A DNA stretch of 53,500 bases, taken from Cristatella mucedo. Its lineage: Eukaryota; Bryozoa; Phylactolaemata; Cristatellidae. The notes beneath the pieces were generated by a model. It saw only the letters and a list, made by a program, of their open reading frames with translations, did no database searches and was not told the origin of the DNA. This document shows positions 42,926-53,500 of this stretch, piece after piece; position 1 is the first letter of the stretch, and each line of letters opens with the position of its first letter. Location: the NCBI GenBank assembly GCA_009760855.2, contig WPIO01000002.1, positions 4,246,501 to 4,300,000 of the forward strand. The letters run 5' to 3'. The position numbers and the translations under genes are program-made.

Positions 42926-44469
42926 GCTAAATGGCAAGCATCGTCCGCTCGTCTCCTAGTCAAAGCTGCCAAGGCTCGTACCGGATTTCGAGCTCTCGGC
43001 CACACGGGCCCGGCCCGCCTTGGGCAACCATAAGCCGGCGCTTTAGCAGAGCTGCTATTTACAGCTGCCCAAGTGCTCTGCGCGGTCGATCTTCGCGGTC
43101 GATCTGCGCGGTCGGTCTGCACGGTCGACCGATGTCCCACCTCGGCATGTGGACGTCTGGGAAAGTGAGCAGTTGAGCCGCAGGCGGCTCTCAGTCAGCC
43201 GACTCCGAGCGCGACGATCTTAGCCGTCCCGTGGCCTGCGATAGGTTGCTCGCAGCCGCCCCAGCACTTTCGCTGGGACAACGTCTCACCCAGTTTTGAG
43301 CACCAACAGAACCTTGCTCTGCTGCCTCGCCCGGAAGCCGGAGGCTCGGCGCAGAGCCGAGAGCTTTGCTTTGACGTCTCTGCAGATCGTCTGTGAGCCG
43401 CCGAGCGGTGCTTGTGCTGAGCCACCTGAAATACCGCATCCTTTCGTTCTCAGATGGAGGCTCTGCCAATCGGAAAGCGAACGGCAGGCTCCGAGAACGA
43501 GTGCCAGGCACGTCGCATCATTACAGAGAGGATGTGCCATCGTGGATCCCAGGCGTAAATGCGAAAGAGTACGGCCGACTCATTTGCATAAGAACAGATA
43601 CAGAAGTCAGAATTTGCGCCATGTAATATCGTTTACTTGCGGCTGGATCGGTTCTCTTCGGGCATAGCACTGCTCACAAACAGAAGCCTCCGAAGGCTGT
43701 TACCAATGTTTTGTACTCGTAATTTTACTCTTCCTTATTACTTGGCGAAACGGGTTGGCTCAAATTTTCGATTGTCCACGCCAAGGCAGGCGTGCTAGGA
43801 CTGCAGTTAAGCATGGCCCCCGGCTCTCGCAATAGTGCAAGCTAGCTATGGCTGTGCAAATTGCTCCGTACTGAACCCGTGCTAGATCCGGGAGTCAAGT
43901 ACGAGGCACTCAGTAGCTTTTGCCCGGCTAAAAGTGAAACTGTGGCCGTCATAAGCGGATTGCGGCTACAAGCATGGGCCAACGGCGGAGGGCAATCTGG
44001 AATGCACTGTGACGGTTTGCATTTATTGCAGCCCTCCAAAATAGCCTGTAACTGTCAGACACATACAATCATATAATCAACTACGTAAGTACAGTGGGTC
44101 ACCTCTTAATTTATAATTCACTTGCACGAAAACTGTCAATACAACTGCGGATAAAGATTTTTAGGCTGGAAGTGGTCTGCAGCGCTCACTCGAAGCCATT
44201 GCACTCACTCTCCAGGTTGGTTCATGTTGCGTCACTTCCGTGACGATCTGCCGGCGATCGGTCTATCTGTGGAAATCTGCCTGTGATCTGTCGGCGACGG
44301 TCTGCAGGCGTTCTGGGCGTAGTATTCCAAAAGCTAGTTTTCACTAATGCAAAGTGAGTGCGGTCACTGACGCAGAAGTAGCAGTAGAAGCAGCCTGTAC
44401 ACTACGTGTAGGCTCTTTTCCCTGCCGCTGCTGTTACTGCTCCCTCCGATGCTGCTGATTGAGTTGGGC
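42926..44469. other. GC-rich unannotated segment
   Basis: Open frames occur on both strands between 42,930 and 43,670 (up to 123 codons at 43296-43667) with no known motifs. They probably reflect the local GC content. Confidence 0.35.
43078..43130. repeat. 13-bp short tandem repeat
   Basis: Four imperfect copies of the pattern CGCGGTCGRTCTK occur in a GC-rich stretch. Confidence 0.7.
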
Positions 44470-44735
44470 GTAATGATACTAATGGTGATAACAGTAATGC
44501 ATATCTGCGGTGCTCACGGGGAACATAATCTCTTGTTTGGTAATTTGAGTATGCTGTTAAGCATGACCGTCTGGTCAGTGGTTTCATGCTCTTCTTTTTG
44601 ACATTGTGCATGGTACCACTAATTATCGTATCATGCTTCCTGTGCAGCATCTGTGTGTGCCTAGAAAGAAATTAAGTTCTCTGCGGTGCTGTACAAATAT
44701 ATCATATATTATTATTACTATTATTATTTTTACAT
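44470..44735 (+). mobile_element. LINE-A 3' UTR and tail
   Basis: The plus strand has GCATGACCGTCTGGTCAGTG, ACATTGTGCATGGTACCACT, GTGCCTAGAAAGAAATTAAG and TTCTCTGCGGTGCTGTAC, then an ATTATTATTACTATTATTAT tail. Confidence 0.8.
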
Positions 44736-44879
44736 TTTTAATGATTTTCTGTCTACTGCGGCTCCTCGACTTTCAGTCGTCTCGCCGTTACTAGTACTAG
44801 ATTTAAGTATTTTTTTGTATTCTGACCTCCAGTTGACATGTAAGGAAAGTCTGAAACTCGCTTTAGATTAAAGACGCTA

Positions 44880-45235
44880 CCTGCAATTATATTTGCATCA
44901 TTTAAGTCTCAGCTAAAGACGCATCTGCTGCGGTACGTTTTACCTATGCCCTCGGTGAACTTTTTTTTGTTTCAGTGTGCTTTGCATGCATATCTGTGCG
45001 TATTTACCCCATAATACTAGACAGAGGTCTTGCTGACCCGAGGTTATGAGTTTATTCTTGTTTGCTTTAGAAAGCTGACCCGCGCTTAATAGCTTTTAGT
45101 TTTGCGTTCTTGATACCATGCATGGCACTAACAGTTGGTTACCGATCCTCTTGCAAGGGGTGGCAAATCACTGAGATATATATATTTAGTTGTCTTAGGG
45201 CACTTTGCAAAAGATCTATTACCATTTGCAGTATT
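44880..45235 (+). mobile_element. LINE-D 3' end
   Basis: CATTTAAGTCTCAGCTAAAG and ACGCATCTGCTGCGGTAC encode FKSQLKTHLLRY. Downstream CCTTGATACCATGCATGGCA and CTAACAGTTGGTTACCGATC match 30.5 kb, then TTGTCTTAGGGCACTTTGCA is the tail. This pairs with the copy at 30285-30630 in the same order and orientation. Its terminal repeat is less clear. Confidence 0.65.
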
Positions 45236-45368
45236 GAAACATTTTGTAAACGCAAAACAACCATCGCTCTTTATCTGAGACAACAAGAGAAAGCTTGGGC
45301 CTAGCTGTATCTCGAGGACAGTCGATGAAGGCTGTAGTGTAGAAGTATAATCTTAGCATGTCTGCATA

Positions 45369-45450
45369 GGATGTACATAGGATGTACCGGATCTACATAG
45401 GATGTACCGGATCTACATAGGATGTACCGGATCTACACAGGATGCACCGG
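45369..45450. repeat. 20-bp minisatellite
   Basis: Three full units of GGATGTACCGGATCTACAYA lie at 45380-45399, 45400-45419 and 45420-45439, flanked by partial units at 45369 and 45440. Confidence 0.95.
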
Positions 45451-45539
45451 AGTTTGAGTGAGGAAAAGTACGGCATCAACTTAGAATTGAGAGAGTTCTG
45501 CAGTCTGAGCTCTTCAGAAAATAGGTCTTTTCACTGAGA

Positions 45540-45600
45540 GTCTTTCACTGAAAAATTGGCAGAGTTAATTTATTTTCCTAAGAGGACCGAGAGCCGTGGC
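45540..45600 (-). mobile_element. Possible LINE-B relic
   Basis: GGCAGAGTTAATTTATTTTC then CTAAGAGGACCGAGAG resembles GGGACAGCTAATTTATTGTC and CACACAGGACCTGAGGG at 36.57 kb. The match is short. Confidence 0.3.
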
Positions 45601-45794
45601 AGCGTCCATAGCAAAGAAGACACGGTAAACAATGTATTGGCTTTAGAAGCCAATGTTCGGCCATGTTAATCGCCAACTGCAGAGCCCTGTTCACTGCAGG
45701 TTCACTCGAATTTGGCTAGTGTTTCGCGCCAGCTGAACACATCAAGAATGCCACGGAGCCTAGTGCTACAAGCAGGTGTAGCCACTTCCGCTTG

Positions 45795-45925
45795 TAGGCG
45801 GAACTACTAGGCTGCAAATGCAGCGGCTGTAATGGCGCAGCTGTAATGGACCCAGCCTAAACATTGCAAACACATGTGCGCCGCTCTGAGCCATGGAATC
45901 AAGGGTAGCAACTTGCAAGTGCAGC
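45795..45925 (-). pseudogene. PHD-finger-like remnant
   Basis: The minus-strand frame gives HMCLQCLGWVHYSC, with the C-x2-C-x2-WVH-x2-C spacing of the second half of a PHD finger. In a neighbouring frame CSLVVPPTSGSGYTC could be the last Cys-containing strand. PHD fingers occur at the N terminus of some CR1/L2-like LINE proteins. The first half and any attached protein are absent. Confidence 0.2.
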
Positions 45926-46394
45926 GTAAACGCCCGATTGAACGTATGCCGACGGCAGTAGGTGCCGAGGGTGACAGCAACGAAGAGTTCGCACAGCTCA
46001 AGATAGCAAGCCCGTGTCATTGCTGTAGAGAAGTCTACTTGACAGCGACATAGGGTGACAGGCTTCTACGGCCGCAATGACCTACAAAAAACACTCGCTC
46101 GGCGCCTGAGCGCCTTCCAATGGCTTGGACGGAGGTCAAGGACAAAACTGTGCCTGCCTTAAAAGCAGCCTCGAGCTCAACTACTGAAACACAGCTGACA
46201 CCCTACTATACGACTTCAGCTTGTATGCTGCCTAATCAGAGATTGTCGCACAACCAGTTCCGAGCCGCTCGGTTTCAGGAACCTCGAATAATAAGTAAAT
46301 CTGCAGTCATAATCAGACTGGTGTAGTGAGTCGCGTTTGACAGTTGTGGAGCCATTTCTGCTGCCAGCTGCTATTTACTGTCTCTTCGTAGCAC

Positions 46395-46580
46395 AGTGAA
46401 TTGAGGCAAACATTCAGTTGATACAGCTGCCCCATTTATGTAGTGGCAGGAGAGTCGAAGCAGCCTTCCGTCCGTCTTGCAGTAATGAATAAACAAATTC
46501 CCGCTGAAGGATTCAAGCCACGATCCGGGTCTGCCAGTGCAAGCACCTTGCCCGTCGGCTAAGACACAAAACCAGTTTCT
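46395..46580 (-). mobile_element. SINE-2 copy, decayed
   Basis: The minus strand has GTCTTAGCCGACGGGCAAGG (A-box region) and GGATCGTGGCTTGAATCC (B-box region). GGAATTTGTTTATTCATTAC follows, then CTCCTGCCACTACATAAATG and GGGCAGCTGTATCAACTGAA at the 3' end. Confidence 0.65.
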
Positions 46581-49500
46581 TTTTCTCTGCACTGCCAACG
46601 GCTGACCTGATTGAATGCTTGTGATGAAAAGCTTTGAACAAGATTTATTCAATTAACATGTACCCTAAAAAATGGCTGCTACGTGATATTCGATTTAAAT
46701 CTTTAAGATCGTGCGCACACAAGCATACAGATGGGCGAATGATCAGTCGCAACGACTCGCCAACTGGCAGACCGTAGCTAAGGCTGCCTGTTCCAGGTTC
46801 AAACCGTTGAAATGTACAACTGGCCGTGTCCGTAGACTGGCCCGGGAGATACGTTTGTATTCGGATGAATGACGCGATCACACAGAGCACATCAAATATA
46901 GGACTACCAGGCAAGTAAGCTTATTAAAACCTTGTGCTTCTGACAACGCTTGAAACCTTTGTTTGTCCACTCTTTTTAATGTACAGGGCGCCAATGTAAA
47001 GAAGTGTTTTGCAAGCCAGTGGACGTGCATTCTATGTATTCGGCCTAAGTCTACTTTGATCGAAGGTGGTGGGCAGTGGCCTCGTCAGCTTTCACCGCTT
47101 GAGCGCTTGCCCCAGGCTCAAGGAGTGCCATGAGTAGGGATTAGAAAATAGCACAAAACCCCAAAACGCCAAGTCTCCCGGACTCCCGGTATCTGGCGAT
47201 TGCCTCGGTTGGCTATCTCTTCAGAAACTCGCTGGCTACCCACGAGTCCGTTGTGTTTCATTCGAACCAGTCGAACCAGAGCGATTAAATAGAATTGGCC
47301 ACTCGAACTGCAGCTGTACTCAGTGCCGCTGCAGCGCCAGCAGCCTTCTCCCCCATGCAGCATAAAACGATGAAAAATGCACTTGTTGCAAGATAAAAAG
47401 GCGTCAGGCATGAACCCTTTTAAATCCAGACGCAAATTTATATTTGCACTTTCGGTCAACATTTATGCCTTCCTATTCTTTCCTTTTAATTTCAATAACT
47501 GAGCGTAATTTTTTAAATCCGCACGGTAGCTGGACATTACTTTGAGAGCACAATTTTTTAAATTGTCTGGGCTTCTTGCTTAAGAAACTGAAGTTCTATC
47601 GTATTGACATGACTTGCAAAAAGCAAATGTTCTACGTGCAGCACTGTGCTAAATATCGTCTAATTGTAACACTTTCGTATCAGCTTATTTAAATAGGACG
47701 TCATGTAATGAATAAAGTGGAAACGGCATCAAAATTACAAATTCGGACTCTACGTGACATCGGAGTACTTTTTGATGGGCTCTTTTTTAGGCATTAACTA
47801 ATAAATCATGAAGTCAAAAATTCTCCCGCTCAAATGCGGTAAGTCAGTATAAACGCCAAAAGACTCTCCTGATTTGTGGCAGCTATATTTTAGTGGAAAG
47901 TGGAAACTGACAGGCGCAGATATTAAGGTGCTGAACAAGCAGCTGTCGGCATTTGTTGCGTTTGGTGGGCCACCACTTGTGTAAGAGCTACAAACAGCTC
48001 ACTTTTTCGCCATAGGGCGAAATTAATTTTCGAGTAATTCCTTGCGGTATACATAGCCAGATATTTTTGATCAGGTAGAAAATCGCACTGGTAAAACAAT
48101 CTAATGAAGATATTACAAGGAGGCGAGGCAGTACGTGTTATCTGTAAAAACAATTATAGTAAGGTTTCAGTTTGAGGCTCCTCAATATAAAACTGTCTAC
48201 TGACAAATAAACTGTGCACAGCTTGAGCCAATAGAGCTCAATAGAGATAATATAGAGAGCTCTCAATAGAGAGCTCAATAGAGCTCTTGGAGAGGTGCCG
48301 GAAATTAGGCGGTGCGACCGTCCGCCTGCTTCGATTTGGATGTCGGTCGTGACGTTGCCCGACAGCTTCTGCTAATTCAGTGCAGCAGGAGAGGGAGCTG
48401 CTGCAGAGCGACAGCTGCGGTCATGCCGAAACAGCTACTGTTCGGCCTGTCACCTGTCTGGTGATCTAGTTGAAATGATGAATTAAAAGATTTATTAAGA
48501 TGACCGAGATTAAAGAAAAATGAGATCGGACACTGCTCTATATGGGCTTCAACTTGTGAGCGATTTGAAAGAATAATGCGGTCTGACATTAATCGGCCGA
48601 GGTTTCATCTGACGAAAGAGCTGAAAGTCCGAATGTGCACTGCCACTGTTCTATCCTGGGTCGAAAGCTGTGCGTCATCGTCGCCTAAGATCGTAATCTC
48701 AAAATGTGCACTTCTGTAAACGCATGCTCTCCAAAGCTCCTACTTCGCCAGAAACACCATCATGAAATATCTTCAGAGATTACAATGTCTCTCTTCTGTC
48801 AGGAAATGTTTCAGAAGTACTTGCTACAGTGTCTGTCCTCCATTTGTTTGCATTTGCCTCTACCCTGAAGTACTAACTCTGAGCTAATTAAATGATAGTA
48901 TTCGCTATAGAAAACTAAATACATTACGAGGCCATGGACGTGTTCAGGATCGAGACAGTGACACAAATACTTGGAGCTCAAAGATAAAAATTTTCCCCTA
49001 ATTTACCTCTTGCGGAAAATCTGTGAGTATCAAGTAAAATAGCATAAAGTAATAGAAGATTTCTGTACAGAGCCCTAAAAGTACAAAATATGTCTCTGAG
49101 AACTGTGTATAGGCTGGAAAAAATTTCAAGCGGTTAGTGAATGCAAGGACCTGAAAGCAAGAGTATCTTTCACCAGAGCGTCTGTTACAGGAAGAACTTA
49201 TCACAAAGGCACGTACTTTGTTCACTGGGCATACGGCTATTAGGTAAACAACATTTCTTACGAAGCTGGTAAACAGTAACAGGCTTTCAACGTCGGCATT
49301 GATGCCTTGACTGCTCTGCTGTCACACAGGAATCTACCGAAAATTCTTTGATAGTGGTGAGGCTTGAGCTGGAAAACCTGGGTGCCACATTGGGGGTCAG
49401 CTATTAGAATTGAGTGAATCCACGCCATCAGGCCAAGTCGGTTAGCAACGATAAGACATCTAGAACCTTAGCGAGTGATATTGCAAGCAGATTTTAATTA

Positions 49501-49639
49501 TTCTGTAAGCGGAAAAATATGAAGACGTTGCAAGAGATTGTTTGACCTAGTTACTGCAATTTACCAAACTTGAAAATAATTAATTAGAGTAATTGCCGCA
49601 TCCTTCAAAGTTGTGACCGTCAGCTCACCTAGAATACTC
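46581..49639. other. Unannotated segment
   Basis: A short clustered repeat of AATAGAGCTC/AGAGAGCTC occupies about 48225-48292. Otherwise no gene or repeat family was recognised. Confidence 0.4.
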
Positions 49640-49735
49640 AGAAAGACTAGTATTTTAGATATAGATATATCTAGTATATACTAGATATAGATATATCAAG
49701 TAGAGTATACTAGAATACTCTGAAGGATTAGTAGA
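49630..49735. repeat. Palindromic AT-rich repeat
   Basis: TAGATATAGATATATCTAGT and TACTAGATATAGATATATCA form overlapping direct and inverted repeats around 49655-49700. CTAGAATACTC is present on each side (about 49629 and 49710), followed by AGAAAGACTAGT and TGAAGGATTAGT respectively. Confidence 0.8.
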
Positions 49736-49747
49736 GGCTACTTGTTA

Positions 49748-49895
49748 CCGACGATGCCAAGCTGGTTTGACTCAGTGGCTAAGGTGCTCGCCCCGACCAA
49801 GGTGTAGCCGAGGTCGTGGGCTCGGACCCTGTGGCATATGTGAAACGCCTGAATAGAGATTAAGTTATCTTAGGACGTTGCAAAAATAAATTATA
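49748..49895 (+). mobile_element. SINE-1 copy
   Basis: GCTGGTTTGACTCAGTGGCT and AAGGTGCTCGCCCC form the head, and GAGGTCGTGGGCTCGGACCC the B-box region. The tail is GTGAAACGCCTGAATAGAGA and TTAAGTTATCTTAGGACGTT. It is one of the best preserved heads. Confidence 0.88.
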
Positions 49896-51544
49896 TTTAA
49901 GCATTGCTGACATTAACGTCCTGCCTGAGCTAACTTAATGGGGTACATTGTTATGTGTTCTTTTTTTTGAGTGCAGATACAGACACCAAAAACTATAAAA
50001 ACATCATATTCATTGCGGCTTCGTTAAAATGCAAGCAAATACTTACATGCTTTAATTATTAAACTGTAATTCTTGTGAAGCGTTTGCTGTAGGCACCTTT
50101 CGGAGAACTGCTAACATGTAGGTCCGTCAAATGAAATAGTAATAACTGTTCAATTGACTCGCTTTCTCTCACCTAAATCAGTAAGCCTTTTCCATCATCA
50201 GCCACCCCCCAAACGAGCTAACAACCGAAGAAAGCTGTGAAAATTATTTTTTGAAATCAGTGAGAATACTGCAATTTTTTTGTATGCTGCTTTTGCTGGG
50301 TTCACTGATCAATACGAGGTGATTATGGGGTATTTGTCTGCTTTTATCTAGATTTTGAAATATGGTTGCTCTGTTATGCTTACAAGAACAACAGAGTGTG
50401 CAAACTTTATAAATTGCCACAATTCATGTCGTTTGATTTCAATCAGGCTATGAGCTAGAGCAAAAGTCTGTCATTACAGCACTGATTTGACAATACGAGG
50501 CAAAGTATGAGAATTTTTCCATCTGAATCTGCTTTTTCAACCGGCCATGCTGCTAAAACTAGGTTTGTTTCAGGTCCATAATGTGATTCCGTCTGATTGT
50601 GTTGTCAGAAAGCTTATCTTAGTTTTGAAGTTTATTTCTATAATTCCAAAACAGAATAAAATTCAACTTGCTTTTAATTAAATAAAACTGTAAATGATTG
50701 AATGACAGTAGCATACATCATTTCGAAACTTTATGGTGAGGCTACTATTTCTGGCTTATCTGGAAATCGTGCTTGTATAATTTCTCACTGAATATTAGAT
50801 AACTTCAAAGACAAGTCTCCATGAGTTGTGCTGCAATATAATGAACCATCAGTCAGGTCTTTTATTAGTTAATGTTTACGGTGGGAAAAAACGATAAATA
50901 CATAGCCCGCTTTGGTGTCTACAACTGGAATAGCCTAACCAGAAGTACGGGTTCTTGAATTTTACGAGTTACTTTCTGAATATAACTTTTAGAGATCACT
51001 GGATGATTTCAATCAATATTAAACTACTATTTACATTTTGAAAATGCATCGCTCTTCAAATATCACTGCACTGACAAAGCAGCGAGCTCTAAAATGCTAG
51101 GGCTATGCAGACCCTCAATCTTAATCAGTTGCCATAGAGGTTGCAACCTTTTTGAGAGACCGAAATTCAATTACGCGTCAACAAGCAAACAATGCATTAT
51201 AAGAGCGTATCAATCGATAACTTCTGGTGGTTATGGTTGATTTTTGGCTATGCTTTCAAGAACATTTTTTCAGGTGGAAACTTAATTTTAAATTTCATGG
51301 TAAAATTCACAGTAATTTATCGATGCATTTAATCACCACATGTAGTTGTACTTTGCCGTAGTGAGCCATTTTTTATTAGATTCACTGACTTTATATCACT
51401 ATTCAGCTGAAAGCCAGTTAGAATAAAGGAACTACCTATTTGTTGGGCCAACTTCCGCATTCATCTCAAACAACGAACACATCAACTATTAGTATATTTT
51501 CATTAACTTCTGTGTGCCGAGCATAGTGCATTGCTTTATAATTT
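49896..51544. other. AT-rich unannotated segment
   Basis: There are very few open frames and no recognised repeat, so I see no gene here. Confidence 0.5.
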
Positions 51545-51718
51545 ATATACAAGCTGATTTAACAGCCTCTGTTGAATAGCGGCAGAAGAACCTTTACGGC
51601 TATCACCACCACTTGCAGTGGTGATAAAAAATCACCAACAGCATGATTCGAACCCGCGACCACGGGCGGAGGTAGTGAAAAATACCGCCTTACCTAGTGT
51701 GCCATCGCGGCTCAAAAA
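51545..51718 (-). mobile_element. SINE-2 copy, best preserved
   Basis: The minus strand has GATGGCACACTAGGTAAGGC (A-box region) and GGTCGCGGGTTCGAATCATG (intact B box). The central hairpin is TATCACCACTGCAAGTGGTG GTGATA. The end is TTCTGCCGCTATTCAACAGA then GGCTGTTAAATCAGC, with an AT-rich tail. It serves as the local reference for the family. Confidence 0.9.
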
Positions 51719-52304
51719 AACCTCTTGCTAGTTACAAAAGAAATAAGACTGGAGACTCTAAAGCAAAAAATCCTTAGCCAATACCATTTAAACACAAATT
51801 CCTATGGGAAAAGGTATCAATATTTGTTTCAATGCTGATAATTGTGGTAATGATTTGTATACAAAAAAAGTAGATTTAGAAAAATGGTATCCTTCAAATT
51901 AAAATGATTCTTTATATTCTCTAAGGATTAATATCGATAAATAATGTAAGGTTAGAGCGGAAACTATTATTAATTATCGACCCTTTAATCCTTGCATACA
52001 CGCAACCTCGGCACATAAGCAAGTATTTTTATTCATTTCAAACAAATTGAACACCATTTTTTATAGCAATGCTTGTAGGCCTAAGTAGAAATATTTTCGA
52101 ATTTTTTAAAACGTTCAACTAAAAATAGGTTGTTATAAATTGTGAGAAAATAATTAGTATATCAGAGTACGTTTCAACTTCAATGAGCAGTGGTTACATT
52201 AAGGATTAGTAGTAGCTGTGGTGAGATGAGCTTTCAAGAGTTTAATTACTTCCATATGCAAGCACCTGTAATAATCTTTACCAGTATTAACATCTATAAG
52301 AACT
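51719..52304. other. AT-rich unannotated segment
   Basis: No gene or repeat family was recognised. Confidence 0.5.
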
Positions 52305-52420
52305 TTTTTTCGATCTCACGGCAGCCGGCCTATCGTGAGCTCGACCCCCATGGCATATTTAAATAACCTGAATGGACGTGAAGTTCTCTTAGGTGCTATA
52401 TTTGTGAATTACTCTTCTTT
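52305..52420 (+). mobile_element. SINE-1 fragment, decayed
   Basis: TATCGTGAGCTCGACCCCC is a decayed B-box region. TGGCATATTTAAATAACCTG and AATGGACGTGAAGTTCTCTT then AGGTGCTATATTTG follow the SINE-1 tail. The head is missing. Confidence 0.6.
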
Positions 52421-52772
52421 AATCATGCTCGAGCTCCGCTCAACTTTCCCTTATCTTTGATGAGCTTTTTTCTCAACTCTCTGTGCTCTTACTTGGTGGT
52501 GATTCAGTCCATTTTTCAACAAAAGGATAATACTTACCAGCCATCCCAGATTCTTAGTACATGCTTTTAAGTGTTTCTTCAATCATGAACCCTCCTTCTC
52601 ATTAAATCTTGTTCGTCGCTTCTCTTGCAGCAATTTTCAAGCAACTGAATTGAGATTGTGTTGTCTCTGATGGCAACAAATGCAATTTTAATTTTTGGAC
52701 CGCCTTCTAAATAAGAATGACGTTATCATACAAATAGAAATAAAAAACATTGATGCACCTCCAGACCACCCC

Positions 52773-52940
52773 CATATAAATAAATAAATAAATAAAAGTC
52801 ATTTGTATAGCGCCCCAAGAGAACTTGATCTCTATTCAGGCGCTTCACATATGCCTCGTGGCTTGAGCCCACGACATCAGGCAGACCTTGGTCGGGGCGA
52901 GCACCTTTACCGCTGGACCGGACCAGATCGGCAATTATAT
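52773..52940 (-). mobile_element. SINE-1 copy with (TTTA)n tail
   Basis: The minus strand has GGTCCGGTCCAGCGGTAAAG (A-box region), GTCGTGGGCTCAAGCCAC (B-box region) and GTGAAGCGCCTGAATAGAGA. TCAAGTTCTCTTGGGGCGCT follows, then ATACAAATGACTTT and TTTATTTATTTATTTATAT. It has the most intact tail stem-loop of the SINE-1 copies and a clear tetranucleotide end. Confidence 0.9.
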
Positions 52941-52989
52941 CATGGGATATAAAGCATGTATTAGATTTCTTGTAAAAATAGCTAGTGGC

Positions 52990-53250
52990 TACACTTAATT
53001 TCTCTCAAGGCCTTTAAATCTTACAAAATGGTTGCTCCAATAGTACTGATTTTCATTACGACTTGGTGCTACGTATTTATTAATGGCCCTAACAACCTCG
53101 CCAATGGAAATTCTTAGGTCTGCTGCGGTGCCTTTAATACTTTCTAAATTTTCTGTCTTTATCTGTACACATGTTTCTTTTTTAGAGATGGGCCATATTA
53201 ATATCTCCACAGTACTATGCACCAATGTCAGCATGCGTGCTAATGATGAC
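52990..53250 (-). mobile_element. Possible LINE-A 3' UTR relic
   Basis: CTTAATTTCTCTCAAGGCCT at about 52995 and CAATGTCAGCATGCGTGCTA at about 53223 faintly follow the LINE-A 3' region. A 97-codon minus-strand frame covers it without known motifs. This is the weakest of the LINE-A calls. Confidence 0.25.
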
Positions 53251-53500
53251 AGTGCTATTATTGAGCCATTACTATTTGAATGAATCAAGAAAAAGTAAAT
53301 GTCTGCTGACTCAACAGCTACATTTATGCAGCGGTATTAAAGCCTTTGAGTTTATCACCCCGCTCGCAGCAGGCAAAAAAAGTTGTCTTTTGAAGGACTC
53401 AGATTAGTTTGGGAAGTGAGAGTCCTTACGTCATAGCAACGACTAAGAAATCAACACTAATACATGTTCAATCACTAGCTTATGCCCATGTTCAATCTCG

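Overview
This window reads as nuclear DNA of an animal, most likely a marine invertebrate. There are no bacterial-style operons or long packed ORFs. The coding potential is dominated by non-LTR retrotransposons of the CR1/L2/Rex1 type, with tRNA-derived SINEs, microsatellites, minisatellites and one CpG-island-like segment. I cannot name the species. LINE-A, LINE-B, LINE-C, LINE-D, SINE-1 and SINE-2 are local labels made for this annotation, not database names.

Layout. 0-2.6 kb is a pile of LINE relics, one of which has grown a 19-bp minisatellite inside it. 3.2-3.8 kb is an AT-rich palindromic block ending in a SINE-1. 3.86-6.15 kb is GC- and CpG-rich, with an uninterrupted (GGC)n run and a 59-codon ORF in a strong start context. 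6.15-9.58 kb is a nearly full-length but broken LINE-B. 11.7-12.7 kb is a truncated LINE-A. 17.2-20.9 kb is a nested structure: a young, almost intact LINE-A inserted into an older relative, with an apparent 8-bp target-site duplication. 21.9-27.2 kb holds LINE-B, SINE-2, an R2/NeSL-like LINE (LINE-C, with zinc knuckle and restriction-like endonuclease) and another LINE-A tail. 28.7 kb has a possible short exon. 29-32.4 kb carries LINE-A, SINE-1 and LINE-D fragments. 36-37 kb has a LINE-B copy beside a fragment resembling alpha-carbonic anhydrase. 40-46.6 kb is again LINE and SINE debris. From about 49 kb to the end the sequence is AT-rich and holds almost only SINEs.

How the parts work together. 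LINE-A would supply the endonuclease and reverse transcriptase. The 3' end of SINE-1 is nearly the same as the 3' end of LINE-A, a two-part stem-loop followed by a simple repeat, so SINE-1 looks like a partner that borrows LINE-A machinery. No host protein-coding gene could be established with confidence; exon-scale candidates are listed with low confidence.
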